In this document: piece by piece, positions 10,051 to 21,254 of the stretch
Numbering within the stretch: position 1 is the stretch's first letter
Layout of the letters: each line of letters starts with the position of its first letter
Source: Beijerinckia indica subsp. indica ATCC 9039
GTDB taxonomy: Bacteria > Pseudomonadota > Alphaproteobacteria > Rhizobiales > Beijerinckiaceae
Length of the DNA stretch: 64,000 bases
Assembly: GCF_000019845.1 (NCBI RefSeq)
Contig: NC_010581.1
Coordinates: forward strand, 1,183,501-1,247,500
Reading direction: 5' to 3'
The notes under the pieces: generated by a model
The model's database searches: none
Seen by the model: only the letters and a program-made list of their open reading frames with translations
What the model was told of the DNA's origin: nothing
Translations under genes and position numbers: made by a program

Positions 10051-11763
10051 TCAGAACAGAAAATAGCGCTGCGCCATGGGCAGGCTCCTCGCTGGCTCGC
10101 AGGTCAGTACCATGCCATCAGCCTTGACCACATAGGTTTCCGGATCGATCTCGATGTGAGGCATCGCGCCGTTGAGGATCAGGCTCGTCTTGCGCAAATT
10201 TCCGCGGGTGTTTTCGACGGGTACTAATTTACGCGAAATTTTGAGCTTTTGGGCCAGGCCATGCGCCAGGGCCGTCTTCGACGTAAAAGTTAAGGACGTG
10301 CCGGTCCGTGCCCCGCCAAAACTTCCGAACATTGGGCGCCCATGCACGGGTTGCGGTGTCGGGATCGAGGCGTTGGGATCGCCCATCATCGCATAGGCGA
10401 TCATACCGCCCTTGATGACGAGATCCGGCTTCACGCCGAAAAAAGCAGGCGTCCATAAAACAAGATCGGCGAGCTTGCCGGGCTCGATCGAGCCGATGTG
10501 ACGCGAAACGCCATGAGTGATGGCCGGATTGATTGTGTATTTGGCAATGTAACGGCGCACACGGAAATTGTCGTTATTGCTCTTGTCTTCGGGGAGTGGT
10601 CCGCGCTGACGCTTCATCTTATCGGCTGTCTGCCAGGTGCGTGTGATCACCTCGCCGATGCGTCCCATGGCCTGACTATCCGAGGACATCATCGATAAAG
10701 CACCAAGGTCGTGCAGAATATCCTCAGCCGCAATGGTTTCCTTGCGGATACGGCTTTCGGCGAAGGCGAGATCCTCCGCAATGGAGGGATCGAGATGATG
10801 GCAAACCATCAGCATGTCGAGATGTTCGTCGAGCGTATTGACGGTGAAGGGCCGTGTCGGATTGGTCGAGGAAGGCAGGACATTGGGCAGGCCCGCGACT
10901 TTCATAATGTCGGGCGCATGGCCGCCTCCGGCGCCTTCGGTGTGGAAGGCATGAATGGTGCGCCCCTTGAAGGCGCGGATCGTGTCCTCGACGAAACCGG
11001 ATTCGTTCAATGTATCCGTGTGGATCATGACCTGTATATCGTGATCATCAGCGACGGACAGGCAGCAGTCGATGGCCGCTGGTGTCGTGCCCCAATCCTC
11101 ATGCAGTTTCAGGGCGCAAGCGCCCGCCTCGATCTGCTCGACGAGACCTTCAGATCTGGAGGCATTGCCCTTGCCGGCAAAACCGAGGTTCATGGCGAAA
11201 CCGTCAGAGGCTTCGATCATCCGGGCAATATGCCAGGGTCCTGGCGTGCAGGTCGTCGCGAAAGTGCCTGTCGCTGGGCCGGTGCCCCCGCCGAGCATTG
11301 TCGTCATGCCCGAGGCCAAGGCCTCTTCAATTTGTTGAGGGCAGATGAAATGAATATGGCTGTCGAACCCGCCAGCGGTGAGAATGCGTCCCTCACCGGC
11401 AATGATTTCGGTGCCAGGGCCGATGATGAGATCGATGCCCGGCTGGACATCGGGATTGCCCGCCTTGCCAATGCCGATAATGCGCCCATCACGCAGCCCG
11501 ACATCGGCTTTGACAATGCCCCAATGGTCGATGATCACGGCATTGGTGATAATTGTATCCGCCGCGCCCTCGGCTTTTGAGGCCTGGCCTTGTCCCATCC
11601 CGTCGCGAATGACCTTGCCGCCGCCAAATTTCACTTCCTCGCCATAAAGGGTGAAATCGCGTTCGATCTCGATGAAAAGCTCCGTATCGGCAAGGCGAAC
11701 CTTGTCGCCCGTGGTCGGTCCAAACATGCCGGCATAAGCGGGGCGGGGTAGGGTGACGGCCAT
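10051..11763 (-). CDS. ureC: Urease alpha (catalytic) subunit, isolated
   Basis: Catalytic subunit of nickel urease, which hydrolyses urea to ammonia and carbamate. The 570-residue protein is full length and all active-site elements can be read: HIHFICPQQ (two nickel His), the carbamylated lysine in [23 protein letters not shown] and the [13 protein letters not shown] loop (nickel His), the flap motif MVCHHLDP, and SSDSQAMGR with the bridging Asp. GGAG seven bases before the ATG supports the start. Oddly, no ureA, ureB or ureDEFG lies beside it: upstream is 250 bases of spacer and a toxin-antitoxin pair, downstream is argE on the other strand. Either the other subunits are elsewhere or the gene is left from a broken cluster. 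Confidence 0.95.
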   Translation of the reverse strand: MAVTLPRPAYAGMFGPTTGDKVRLADTELFIEIERDFTLYGEEVKFGGGKVIRDGMGQGQASKAEGAADTIITNAVIIDHWGIVKADVGLRDGRIIGIGKAGNPDVQPGIDLIIGPGTEIIAGEGRILTAGGFDSHIHFICPQQIEEALASGMTTMLGGGTGPATGTFATTCTPGPWHIARMIEASDGFAMNLGFAGKGNASRSEGLVEQIEAGACALKLHEDWGTTPAAIDCCLSVADDHDIQVMIHTDTLNESGFVEDTIRAFKGRTIHAFHTEGAGGGHAPDIMKVAGLPNVLPSSTNPTRPFTVNTLDEHLDMLMVCHHLDPSIAEDLAFAESRIRKETIAAEDILHDLGALSMMSSDSQAMGRIGEVITRTWQTADKMKRQRGPLPEDKSNNDNFRVRRYIAKYTINPAITHGVSRHIGSIEPGKLADLVLWTPAFFGVKPDLVIKGGMIAYAMMGDPNASIPTPQPVHGRPMFGSFGGARTGTSLTFTSKTALAHGLAQKLKISRKLVPVENTRGNLRKTSLILNGAMPHIEIDPETYVVKADGMVLTCEPARSLPMAQRYFLF

Positions 11764-12011
11764 GCGAATCTCCGGTCTGCAGAAAAATGGGCTTTTAGGT
11801 CATAAATGACAATCGAATACCCGAGGTAACTTACGCTGATACCTCAATAAATGTCCGTCGATGCCTTTTTAGATTGGTATCATCATCTAAGGTCGATGTG
11901 GCCCAGGAAATCCCCTACCCACTCTTTTGTGAGAGGATAGGGGAGTTGTTTCTCCTGGTTAAACTTTTCTTCCCATGCTAGGTTACATGTAACTTAATAT
12001 GGAGTGCTCTC

Positions 12012-12236
12012 ATGGCCCCAGTACCAGAGCCCAAGCCGTCCCGCGTCAAGGTGCGTGAGCATCGTGAGCGCCTGCGCCGGCAGGGGTTACGCCCTATCCA
12101 GATCTGGGTGCCGGACGTGCGAGCGCCGGCCTTTCGCTCCGAAGCGCATCGCCAATCGCTGGCCGTTGCCACAGGGACCCAAGCGCGTGCAGATCAGGCG
12201 TTCATCGACGCGATTTCGGATTGGGGCGATGAATGA
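12012..12236 (+). CDS. MazE-like antitoxin (DUF3018 type)
   Basis: Short basic protein of 74 residues with the sequence pattern of antitoxins paired with PemK/MazF: SRVKVREHRERLRRQGLRP followed by IQIWVPDVRAP. The N-terminal part is the likely DNA-binding region; the C-terminal acidic end (ISDWGDE) should bind the toxin. GGAG lies eight bases before the ATG. Its stop codon overlaps the toxin start (ATGA at 12233-12236), which points to coupled translation. Such pairs usually repress their own promoter, here expected in the 250-base spacer after ureC. Confidence 0.85.
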   Translation: MAPVPEPKPSRVKVREHRERLRRQGLRPIQIWVPDVRAPAFRSEAHRQSLAVATGTQARADQAFIDAISDWGDE

Positions 12237-12589
12237 AGCGCGGTGAAATTTGGACGGTGGCTGGCGGCAAGGATTACGCTGGTAAACCGCGTCCGGTTGT
12301 CATCGTGCAAGACGATAGCTTTGATGCAACAGATTCGATCACCATTTGTGCCTTCACCACGGACGAGACCGAAGCGCCTCTGTTCCGGCTGCAGATAGCG
12401 TCGAATGAACGCAATGGATTGCGGATGTCCTGCCGGTTGATGGTCGACAAGATGACCACCGTCCCGAAATCCAAGGTCGGCCTGCAAATAGGGCGCTTGG
12501 ATGATGAAGATATCCTGCGCCTCAATCAGGCCATGCTTGTTTTCCTCGGCTTAGCAGTTTCGCCACGAGCAGCCGTAAAGAATGAATAA
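12233..12589 (+). CDS. PemK/MazF-family mRNA interferase toxin
   Basis: Probable ribosome-independent endoribonuclease toxin. The 118-residue protein starts MKRGEIWTVAGG, then has KPRPVVIVQDD, and a central CRLMVDKMTTVPKSKVG stretch matching the MazF fold, where the conserved Arg and Ser/Thr residues build the RNA-cutting site. It overlaps the antitoxin by four bases. Cleavage specificity cannot be predicted. The pair lies just outside the 16-bp direct repeat at 12666, at the edge of the small accessory zone ending at tRNA-Ser. Confidence 0.9.
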   Translation: MKRGEIWTVAGGKDYAGKPRPVVIVQDDSFDATDSITICAFTTDETEAPLFRLQIASNERNGLRMSCRLMVDKMTTVPKSKVGLQIGRLDDEDILRLNQAMLVFLGLAVSPRAAVKNE

Positions 12590-12600
12590 GGGGATTTACA

Positions 12601-12750
12601 TCGGTTCGCCACGTTCATAGAAGCGCGCCGGTCAGCTTTGACAGCACGCGGCCAGGAGTTGGCGCATCAATTCTATGGCGGGTGGAGAACGATGAAGATG
12701 GGAACTACGTCTACACTATTCCCCTTTATGACCCTCCAAAATACGGTTAA
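12601..12750 (+). pseudogene. Possible C-terminal gene remnant
   Basis: An open frame of about 50 codons without ATG or a convincing start ends at TAA 12748-12750. It reads SFDSTRPGVGASILWRVEND and ends in IPLYDPPKYG, compositionally protein-like rather than random. It could be the tail of a gene cut when the neighbouring DNA was inserted: the 16-bp repeat at 12666-12681 lies inside it. I do not recognise the family. The remaining sequence up to 12959 shows nothing else. Confidence 0.3.
12666..12681 (+). repeat. Left copy of a 16-bp direct repeat (candidate att site)
   Basis: ATCAATTCTATGGCGG occurs here and again at 14795-14810, where its last six bases are the CCA end and neighbouring bases of tRNA-Ser. 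The two copies enclose about 2.1 kb containing one complete gene. A repeat at a tRNA 3' end is the usual trace of site-specific integration. Confidence 0.5.
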
Positions 12751-12959
12751 GGCCAAATGGCAGGATGCTGGATAGTGGGCCTCTCCCAAATAGCCGCTCA
12801 ATTTCTACTATGCGCCTATCTCGGTCATTCTGCTGCCCCCATGCCGTTCGCCAGAAGCGGACATCGCCGGTGCCACGGTCAAGATGCGCTGATCTCTCTT
12901 GATCAACCTTGGTATTGAACGGCTATTTCCGTTATGGCGCACCACACTTGGAGGTAGCG

Positions 12960-14309
12960 ATGGGTGTCAATCTACCGAGGGACACTACACTAGCCGGGTT
13001 TCGGCTGACACAGGTCAAGCAGGCATTAAAGGTGTATGCGCGAACTGGCCAAGAGGAGAACTTCTTCGAGGCGAAGTCATTCGCACCCTCGCGACTGGAA
13101 GCGGCTGCGCTCTACGAGGAAATGCTCGAGCGAAAGCTCATCGATCCGGAGGCCGTATCGCACGAGCACCATTTGACCGAGGCTGGGCTAGCGATTGCCG
13201 GTGGGAAAACGCGTCGTAGCCCGTTGCGCACAGCCCGCCGGGTTTTGGATGATCTACTGGCGCGTATTGAGCACATGAACGAGCAGTCGGCGCCGCTCAA
13301 CCTTGTGGAGCGGGTCTGGCTGTTCGGATCGGTCATGCGTGGGCAGGCAACAGTCGGTGATATCGACCTCGCAATCGAGACCGCGCACAACCCGGCATTT
13401 GATGACGACGCATCACACTCGACTCGACTTCGTGAGTTGGTTGACCAAGCACCAGATCACCTCCTCTTCCTTCAGAAGCTATACTGGCATGAGGAGCGAG
13501 GCATCTTTGGCAAGCGCCGGCATCCGCTCCTCGCCGGTGCTCATATCGGTTCCGGCGAACTCCAGCGACTTGGAGTACCTTGCCAGTTGATCTTTGACCG
13601 AAGCAGGGGCGGCAGGGTTGACGACGAAGTAATCCCCCGACACCCAGACTCCCCGGGACGCAGCAACGAGATGAGCGCTCCAAGGGAATTGCCCGACCTC
13701 ACGCCGCTTTCCTCGGTGCCTCGACCGATGGATGCTCGTTGGATGTCTGCACACAAGATCGACGGGAGCATCTCTCCCCACCGGCTATTCACTGAGCGGC
13801 GGACAGTCCCGGGTTCTGGCTCCTACGTGATGACCGATGACACCGAACTCCGCTGGCACGACTGGTGCCCGGCCTCGTTGAAAACCGGCGGCTATGACGG
13901 AGTGTCGAAGGTCCTTTTGAAGTATCAAGAAACCTGGTCCGACCCGAAGGGGCGGGACGCGGCATCCATGGTGCTGCGACGGGAGATTCGGGACCTTGAA
14001 ACGGAGATCGAACTGCGTGTCGAGCTTTCCAACTTTGAGCGTCCACGTCGGCTGAAGCCAAGACCAGATCGTGCATTGGTTCATCTTTGCGGGATGGCGG
14101 CTATGATCATGTGCGGCGACATCCACCGCCAGACCATGCGTTTGAACGAACGCCAAGTACACAAGATGATCGTTATCGACGTTGATACGAGCGGATTACC
14201 CGACGAGATCCGAGAGACCGCACCGGTCTGGATCAAAAGTCTGCTGGAGGAGCTAGCACCTCCAGCGAGCTCGAACGAAGATAGTCACTCTGAGGTTGAA
14301 CCCACCTGA
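12960..14309 (+). CDS. Nucleotidyltransferase-fold protein with unknown C-terminal half
   Basis: Protein of 449 residues. Residues 114-140 hold a minimal nucleotidyltransferase signature: LFGSVMRGQATVGDIDLAIE, that is G123-S124, nine residues, then D134-x-D136. This is the metal-binding pattern of DNA polymerase beta-fold transferases, as in MNT antitoxins and aminoglycoside nucleotidyltransferases. Residues 1-100 look like a winged-helix region (LEAAALYEEMLERKLI, LTEAGLAIAGG). The C-terminal 220 residues, from about PRHPDSPGRSNEM, contain no motif I recognise. The ATG at 12960 is preceded by GGAGG at ideal spacing. It is the only complete gene between the two 16-bp repeats beside tRNA-Ser. 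A role as a modifying enzyme or toxin-antitoxin/defence component is possible but unproven. Confidence 0.7.
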   Translation: MGVNLPRDTTLAGFRLTQVKQALKVYARTGQEENFFEAKSFAPSRLEAAALYEEMLERKLIDPEAVSHEHHLTEAGLAIAGGKTRRSPLRTARRVLDDLLARIEHMNEQSAPLNLVERVWLFGSVMRGQATVGDIDLAIETAHNPAFDDDASHSTRLRELVDQAPDHLLFLQKLYWHEERGIFGKRRHPLLAGAHIGSGELQRLGVPCQLIFDRSRGGRVDDEVIPRHPDSPGRSNEMSAPRELPDLTPLSSVPRPMDARWMSAHKIDGSISPHRLFTERRTVPGSGSYVMTDDTELRWHDWCPASLKTGGYDGVSKVLLKYQETWSDPKGRDAASMVLRREIRDLETEIELRVELSNFERPRRLKPRPDRALVHLCGMAAMIMCGDIHRQTMRLNERQVHKMIVIDVDTSGLPDEIRETAPVWIKSLLEELAPPASSNEDSHSEVEPT

Positions 14310-14804
14310 CCAAGTGGGAACCTTCCGCTTCGTGATCCCCCGTGCTGTTGCCTTTGCTATTGCAACGATGACGGCTCTCCAGCCTCCGGAAGGGATGGTC
14401 TCCGCCGTGAGGGCTTTGCGCCGCGTGTCGACCATAGAGATCAACTTGTCGCTTGTTGAAAGCAGAGCCGCCGATGGCCATTCTGGCCGAGTTTATCGCT
14501 ATGCCAAAGCCGACAAGCCGCATCCAACGCATTGCGCCGCGATCGGCGAGGCGGCGCAGCAATGCATACGGGCCTGAAGGGCTTCTGTCGGTTGATCGAA
14601 ATGTGAATCGGCGTCCAACTTTTGGACGCCGATTCACAGTCTAATGGCTGAAGGGGGATGAGGAGGCCTAACAGGGCTTCTCGTAAGATAACTGGGCGGG
14701 AGTACGCAGATATCAAAGCACCCTTCAAGGTGTAATCTAAAGTGTATACGATACACGGGCTGGACAAAAGTTATCAATAAAATCAAATATTTATATCAAT
14801 TCTA
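14310..14804. other. Non-coding stretch between NTase gene and tRNA-Ser
   Basis: About 500 bases. Overlapping ORFs on both strands (for example 14233-14637 minus) give Arg/Ser-rich sequence with no recognisable product. The clear structure is a 17-bp perfect hairpin at 14602-14638; the last 100 bases are A+T-rich and end in the 16-bp repeat at the tRNA. Confidence 0.4.
14602..14638. repeat. 17-bp perfect hairpin with 3-base loop
   Basis: Arms 14602-14618 and 14622-14638 are perfectly complementary around CTT. No T-run follows on either strand, so a simple intrinsic terminator is unlikely. It could end the NTase transcript by another route or be a recognition structure of the accessory element. 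Confidence 0.8.
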
Positions 14805-14810
14805 TGGCGG
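14795..14810 (+). repeat. Right copy of the 16-bp direct repeat at tRNA-Ser 3' end
   Basis: Same 16 bases as 12666-12681. Bases 14805-14810 are the encoded CCA and the adjoining acceptor bases of tRNA-Ser, and the first ten lie just outside the tRNA. See the finding on the candidate integrated element. Confidence 0.5.
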
Positions 14811-14894
14811 AGGGAGCGGGATTCGAACCCGCGATACGGTTTCCCGTATACACACTTTCCAGGCGTGCGCCTTCAACCACTCGGCCACCCCTCC
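14805..14894 (-). tRNA. tRNA-Ser (anticodon GGA)
   Basis: The minus strand reads GGAGGGG...CCCTCCGCCA. The seven-base acceptor arm is 14888-14894 with 14809-14815, the T arm contains GGGTTCGAATCCC, and the anticodon loop CTGGAAA carries GGA on a five-base stem. A long variable arm (TATACGG..CCGTATC) marks a class II tRNA, fitting serine UCC/UCU codons. CCA is encoded at 14805-14807; the total is 90 bases. Its 3' end faces the accessory zone. Confidence 0.96.
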
Positions 14895-15068
14895 GGATTT
14901 CGCTTGTTGGACGGTTTTGCGTCCTCGCGGCCCGTGCTCTTTGGGAGCAGCCTGGCGATGCGGTCAATCGCGAATGCGCCGCACTATAGCCAGCCGAAGG
15001 CGAAGCGCAAGCGGGGATTGTCTCTTTCTTGTTAGGTTTTTACGAGATGATGGGAGATCGTTGCTTGA

Positions 15069-15995
15069 TCAGAACGGCAGATTGAAAACACGGCCTGGAA
15101 TGAGTTCACCTCTTTCCACCGCACCAACCGCGATGATCACGTCGCCGCAGGCCGCATAGGCAGGTCCCTCAGTGGGGATGTCGTGGCCGCGCAGCAGAAT
15201 GGATTGTCCGCGCCGCAGCTTTGCCGCGGTCGAGCGATCAACTGGAATGCGGGGCATTTCAGTCAGGCCGGCTTCGATGCCGCGCATGCCTTGCCTCTCC
15301 GCCGTACCTTCCACGAGGGAGGCAAGGGGGATGGCGTCGTCTTCGTGGAAGGGGCCAACACGCGTGCGCCGCAAAGCCGAGACATGGCCGTAGCAGCCGA
15401 GCAGACGGCCGAGATCGCGGGCGATGGCGCGCACATATGTGCCTTTGCCGCACCGTGCTTCCAAAACGGCTTCGTCCCCGTCCATGTTGACGAGATCGAG
15501 CGCGTGAATCGTCACGAGGCGTGGCGCAATATCTGGAATTTCTCCGTCGCGGGCCAGATCATAGGCACGCTCACCATTGATCTTGATCGCGGAATAGGCC
15601 GGAGGACGTTGCTCGATCGTGCCGAGAAAGCGCGGCAGCAAAGCAGTTAGTTCGGCGGGGGAGGGGCGTGCCTCGGATTGCAAGGTAATGCGCCCATCAG
15701 AATCATCCGTATCGGTTTCGGCGCCGAAGCGGATGGTGAACCGATAGGCTTTTTCCCCATCCTGGACATAGGGCACGGTTTTGGTCGCCTCGCCGAAGGC
15801 TACGGGCAGAATGCCCGAAGCCAAGGGATCGAGTGTGCCAGCATGGCCGGCTTTTTTGCCGTTGAAAATATGTTTCAGACGGGAAACGGCATGAGTTGAA
15901 GTCATTCCGATGGGCTTGTCGAGCACGACCCAGCCATTGACCTCGACGCGTTTGGAACGGGGAGCATTCATCGTCTTTGAAATCAACCTATCCAT
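15069..15995 (-). CDS. truB: tRNA pseudouridine(55) synthase
   Basis: Makes the universal pseudouridine in the T loop of tRNAs. Motifs: [14 protein letters not shown], then [12 protein letters not shown] with the catalytic Asp, the [13 protein letters not shown] stretch, [21 protein letters not shown], and [14 protein letters not shown]-terminal PUA-like part follows residue 245. The 308-residue length is normal. The start is uncertain: the ATG at 15995 has no clear ribosome-binding site, and one at 15971 would remove eight residues. It follows rbfA after 18 bases on the same strand, the usual order at the end of the nusA-infB operon. Confidence 0.93.
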   Translation of the reverse strand: MDRLISKTMNAPRSKRVEVNGWVVLDKPIGMTSTHAVSRLKHIFNGKKAGHAGTLDPLASGILPVAFGEATKTVPYVQDGEKAYRFTIRFGAETDTDDSDGRITLQSEARPSPAELTALLPRFLGTIEQRPPAYSAIKINGERAYDLARDGEIPDIAPRLVTIHALDLVNMDGDEAVLEARCGKGTYVRAIARDLGRLLGCYGHVSALRRTRVGPFHEDDAIPLASLVEGTAERQGMRGIEAGLTEMPRIPVDRSTAAKLRRGQSILLRGHDIPTEGPAYAACGDVIIAVGAVERGELIPGRVFNLPF

Positions 15996-16013
15996 TATGA
16001 GATCGGGGCGAAC

Positions 16014-16439
16014 TTAATCCGCCGCTTTCTGAGTCTCGGTATGAGTGGCGTCGAGATCGCGGCGCACTTGCGGTGAAGCCAGCAAGGCATCGATCTTATC
16101 GCCATAGTCGAAGCTCTCATCCGCCTTGAAGCGAATATCCGGCGCGAAACGCAGATGAATCCTTTGAGCGATTTCGCTGCGCAGGAATTTCTTGTGACGG
16201 TCAAGGGCCTCGATCACGCTGTTGATGTCTTTGCCGCCGAGCGGCATCACGAAGGCCGTCGCCAATTTGAGGTCGGGGCTCATCCGCACGTCGGGGACCG
16301 TGATGACATGACCCTCGAGAACCGGATCATTGACAATGGAACGGCTGAGGAGATCGGACAAAGTGTGGCGGATCAACTCAGCGACGCGCAACATGCGTTG
16401 CGATGGAGCGCCGCCTTGCTGATGATGGGCTCTGGACAT
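16014..16439 (-). CDS. rbfA: Ribosome-binding factor A
   Basis: Late 30S subunit assembly factor with a KH-like fold, needed for 16S rRNA 5' end maturation. Residues about 15-125 hold the conserved stretch: RMLRVAELIRHTLSDLL, DPVLEGHVITVPDVRMSPDL, LRSEIAQRIHLRFAPDIRFKAD. I use the ATG at 16439, giving 141 residues, because the family begins there and GGGAG precedes it at good spacing. The open frame continues to 16628 but the extra part does not resemble RbfA. It lies upstream of truB and 660 bases downstream of infB. Confidence 0.92.
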   Translation of the reverse strand: MSRAHHQQGGAPSQRMLRVAELIRHTLSDLLSRSIVNDPVLEGHVITVPDVRMSPDLKLATAFVMPLGGKDINSVIEALDRHKKFLRSEIAQRIHLRFAPDIRFKADESFDYGDKIDALLASPQVRRDLDATHTETQKAAD

Positions 16440-17099
16440 GGAAGAAGCTCCCGTGTCGTCTCCAGCGCCGTGGCTTGGCCACGAACACATATGGAGAGGA
16501 TTGTAGCGATTGACAGATTTTGGGCCTGAACTTGTCGGGGGATTGGAAGGCTTTCTTAAGAAACCGGCCTTATGAATGATCCGAGGATAGAACAGGCTCC
16601 AGCGATTCGAACCAAAAGGGTTCGCCAATGCTGAGCCAGCGGCGAAAAGACTCGACGCGGGCCCGAAATGATCTCACGCGAAAAGGGTCGGCCTCCTGCG
16701 TAAACTTGCGCTTTTTGGTATAGCAGCTTCAAACTATGCCGCGCCGTAAACGGTCTCGGCAATACAATTCTCTCGATGCGAAGTCTAGAGAGGATACGAA
16801 AAAAACAGCCGCGCTATCGAGTCGATTTAATCTATCAGAACTCACGGCTATGATTGCGTTCACGCCTTCTGATCATCTGGCCAATGTCTCTCCATACATG
16901 AAAAGCACAATGGATTGCTTTTAAGGTTAATGGCCGAAACTGCTTCCCGCCTCTCCAGGACACACGACAATGGTTAATGATCAATTAACCTCGCCATTGT
17001 GCTGTGACGCGCGGGAAGCGGAGTGACATCATCAGGTGCGAAGAGATCCCCTCGGAATGTAATGAGTTCAGGCGTTTCCGCCTGAACTCATTGTGTATC
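16440..17099. other. Unusual 660-base gap between infB and rbfA
   Basis: In most relatives infB and rbfA are close. Here the gap contains a 14-bp hairpin right after the infB stop, a short palindrome (GGTTAATGATCAATTAACC near 16978) and otherwise nothing I can support; a 62-codon plus-strand ORF (16736-16924) looks accidental. The gap probably holds a separate promoter for rbfA-truB. Confidence 0.45.
17061..17092 (-). terminator. Hairpin after infB, probable terminator
   Basis: Arms 17061-17074 and 17079-17092 form a perfect 14-bp stem with a four-base loop, eight bases past the infB stop codon. The T-run is poor, so termination could be partial or the hairpin may stabilise the transcript end. 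Confidence 0.6.
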
Positions 17100-20261
<3,162 letters not shown>

Positions 20262-20439
20262 CAGTCTTGCGTCCCGGGGCCGCGCCCATTCAAATTCATA
20301 CCGCCGACAAATTCATTTCATGTCCGTCACGCTGAAACTCATTCTCGAGCTTGCATCCGCCCGATTAAAATATTTCAGCCTCGGGGAATTCGCCGACCTC
20401 GCCTTGAAAGCCAGTTGAAATCCAGTTCGGAAAAATCGC

Positions 20440-21183
20440 TCACGTTTGCTGGTTCGGCTCGACCCCTTCATTCAAGGCTTTGTCACTCGCCATTGCTTCG
20501 TTTGAAAGCTCTTCAAACATTCCATCTGGAGCTGTTTCCAGACTTGCCTCCGAGATCCCATCGGCAATCGCGTCCATCCGGTAGCGTTCCAATCTCTGAC
20601 ACCGTTTGAGAAAAGCCTCGCTTGCCGGACCCATTGCCAGCGCAGCATGTATCACATTTGTCCGCCCTAATGCCAAATCCAATTGAGCAGATGTAAAGAG
20701 TTTGATCTGAGGAATGGCAAATTCCTGGCCAAAGCGCCGATGTAAGCTTTGACCGAGCTTGCGCCGACCATCCTCACCGCCATCGCAGGCATGGATCAGG
20801 CCAGCCGGCTCACCGCTGGCGAGCAAGGTTTCGACCTTGCCAAAACCGCAGACGACAAGCCCGGCTTTATTCGCGAGGGAAAGCGCCTGCAGGCAATCTT
20901 GCTCCAAAAGCACTGCGATTTGTGCCTCGAGCGTCTCGGAAACCGTCACTTGAGCCTTGAATCCACGGGAGAAAGCGCGTTTGCGGACGGCTTCCGCCAC
21001 GGCTTTGGCGGAAGCCGTGACATAGACGCCGCGCCCCGGCAGTTTGCGCCTGATATCGGGCACTACCTCCGCCTGCGGCCCGACGACGAAACGGATCATA
21101 TCGTCTGGCGCGCCTTTGGCGCGGGTAATGATGCAGGTGCGCTCTGGTCCGTCGGCGGTTTCGGCGCGCAAGGCTTTCCCCAA
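20440..21183 (-). CDS. YlxR (DUF448)/L7Ae fusion RNA-binding protein
   Basis: RNA-binding protein of 247 residues. Residues about 15-85 are YlxR-like: TCIITRAKGAPDDMIRFVVG and KLPGRGVYVTA. Residues about 100-190 are an L7Ae-like fold (LSLANKAGLVVCGFGKVETLL), a fusion typical of alphaproteobacteria. The tail (190-247) is acidic and variable. The start is a TTG at 21183 with an excellent AGGAG seven bases upstream, which fixes the start despite the rare codon. It lies between nusA and infB, as YlxR genes usually do; YlxR proteins are thought to act in ribosome biogenesis or RNase P regulation. Confidence 0.9.
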   Translation of the reverse strand: MGKALRAETADGPERTCIITRAKGAPDDMIRFVVGPQAEVVPDIRRKLPGRGVYVTASAKAVAEAVRKRAFSRGFKAQVTVSETLEAQIAVLLEQDCLQALSLANKAGLVVCGFGKVETLLASGEPAGLIHACDGGEDGRRKLGQSLHRRFGQEFAIPQIKLFTSAQLDLALGRTNVIHAALAMGPASEAFLKRCQRLERYRMDAIADGISEASLETAPDGMFEELSNEAMASDKALNEGVEPNQQT

Positions 21184-21254
21184 GGATTACTCCTGTTTGT
21201 GAAGGTTTTCTAGATCATCGGATCCATTCCGATCAGTTGCATAACAGTTTAAAT

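Noticed and set aside
14233..14637. Minus-strand 134-codon ORF overlapping the end of the NTase gene
   Set aside because: Arg-rich, no start signal, overlaps a real gene and the 17-bp hairpin; considered as a transposase remnant but no family motif was visible.
14804..14989. Plus-strand ORF beginning [13 protein letters not shown]
   Set aside because: This is the well-known false ORF produced by reading across the complement of a tRNA gene (here tRNA-Ser).
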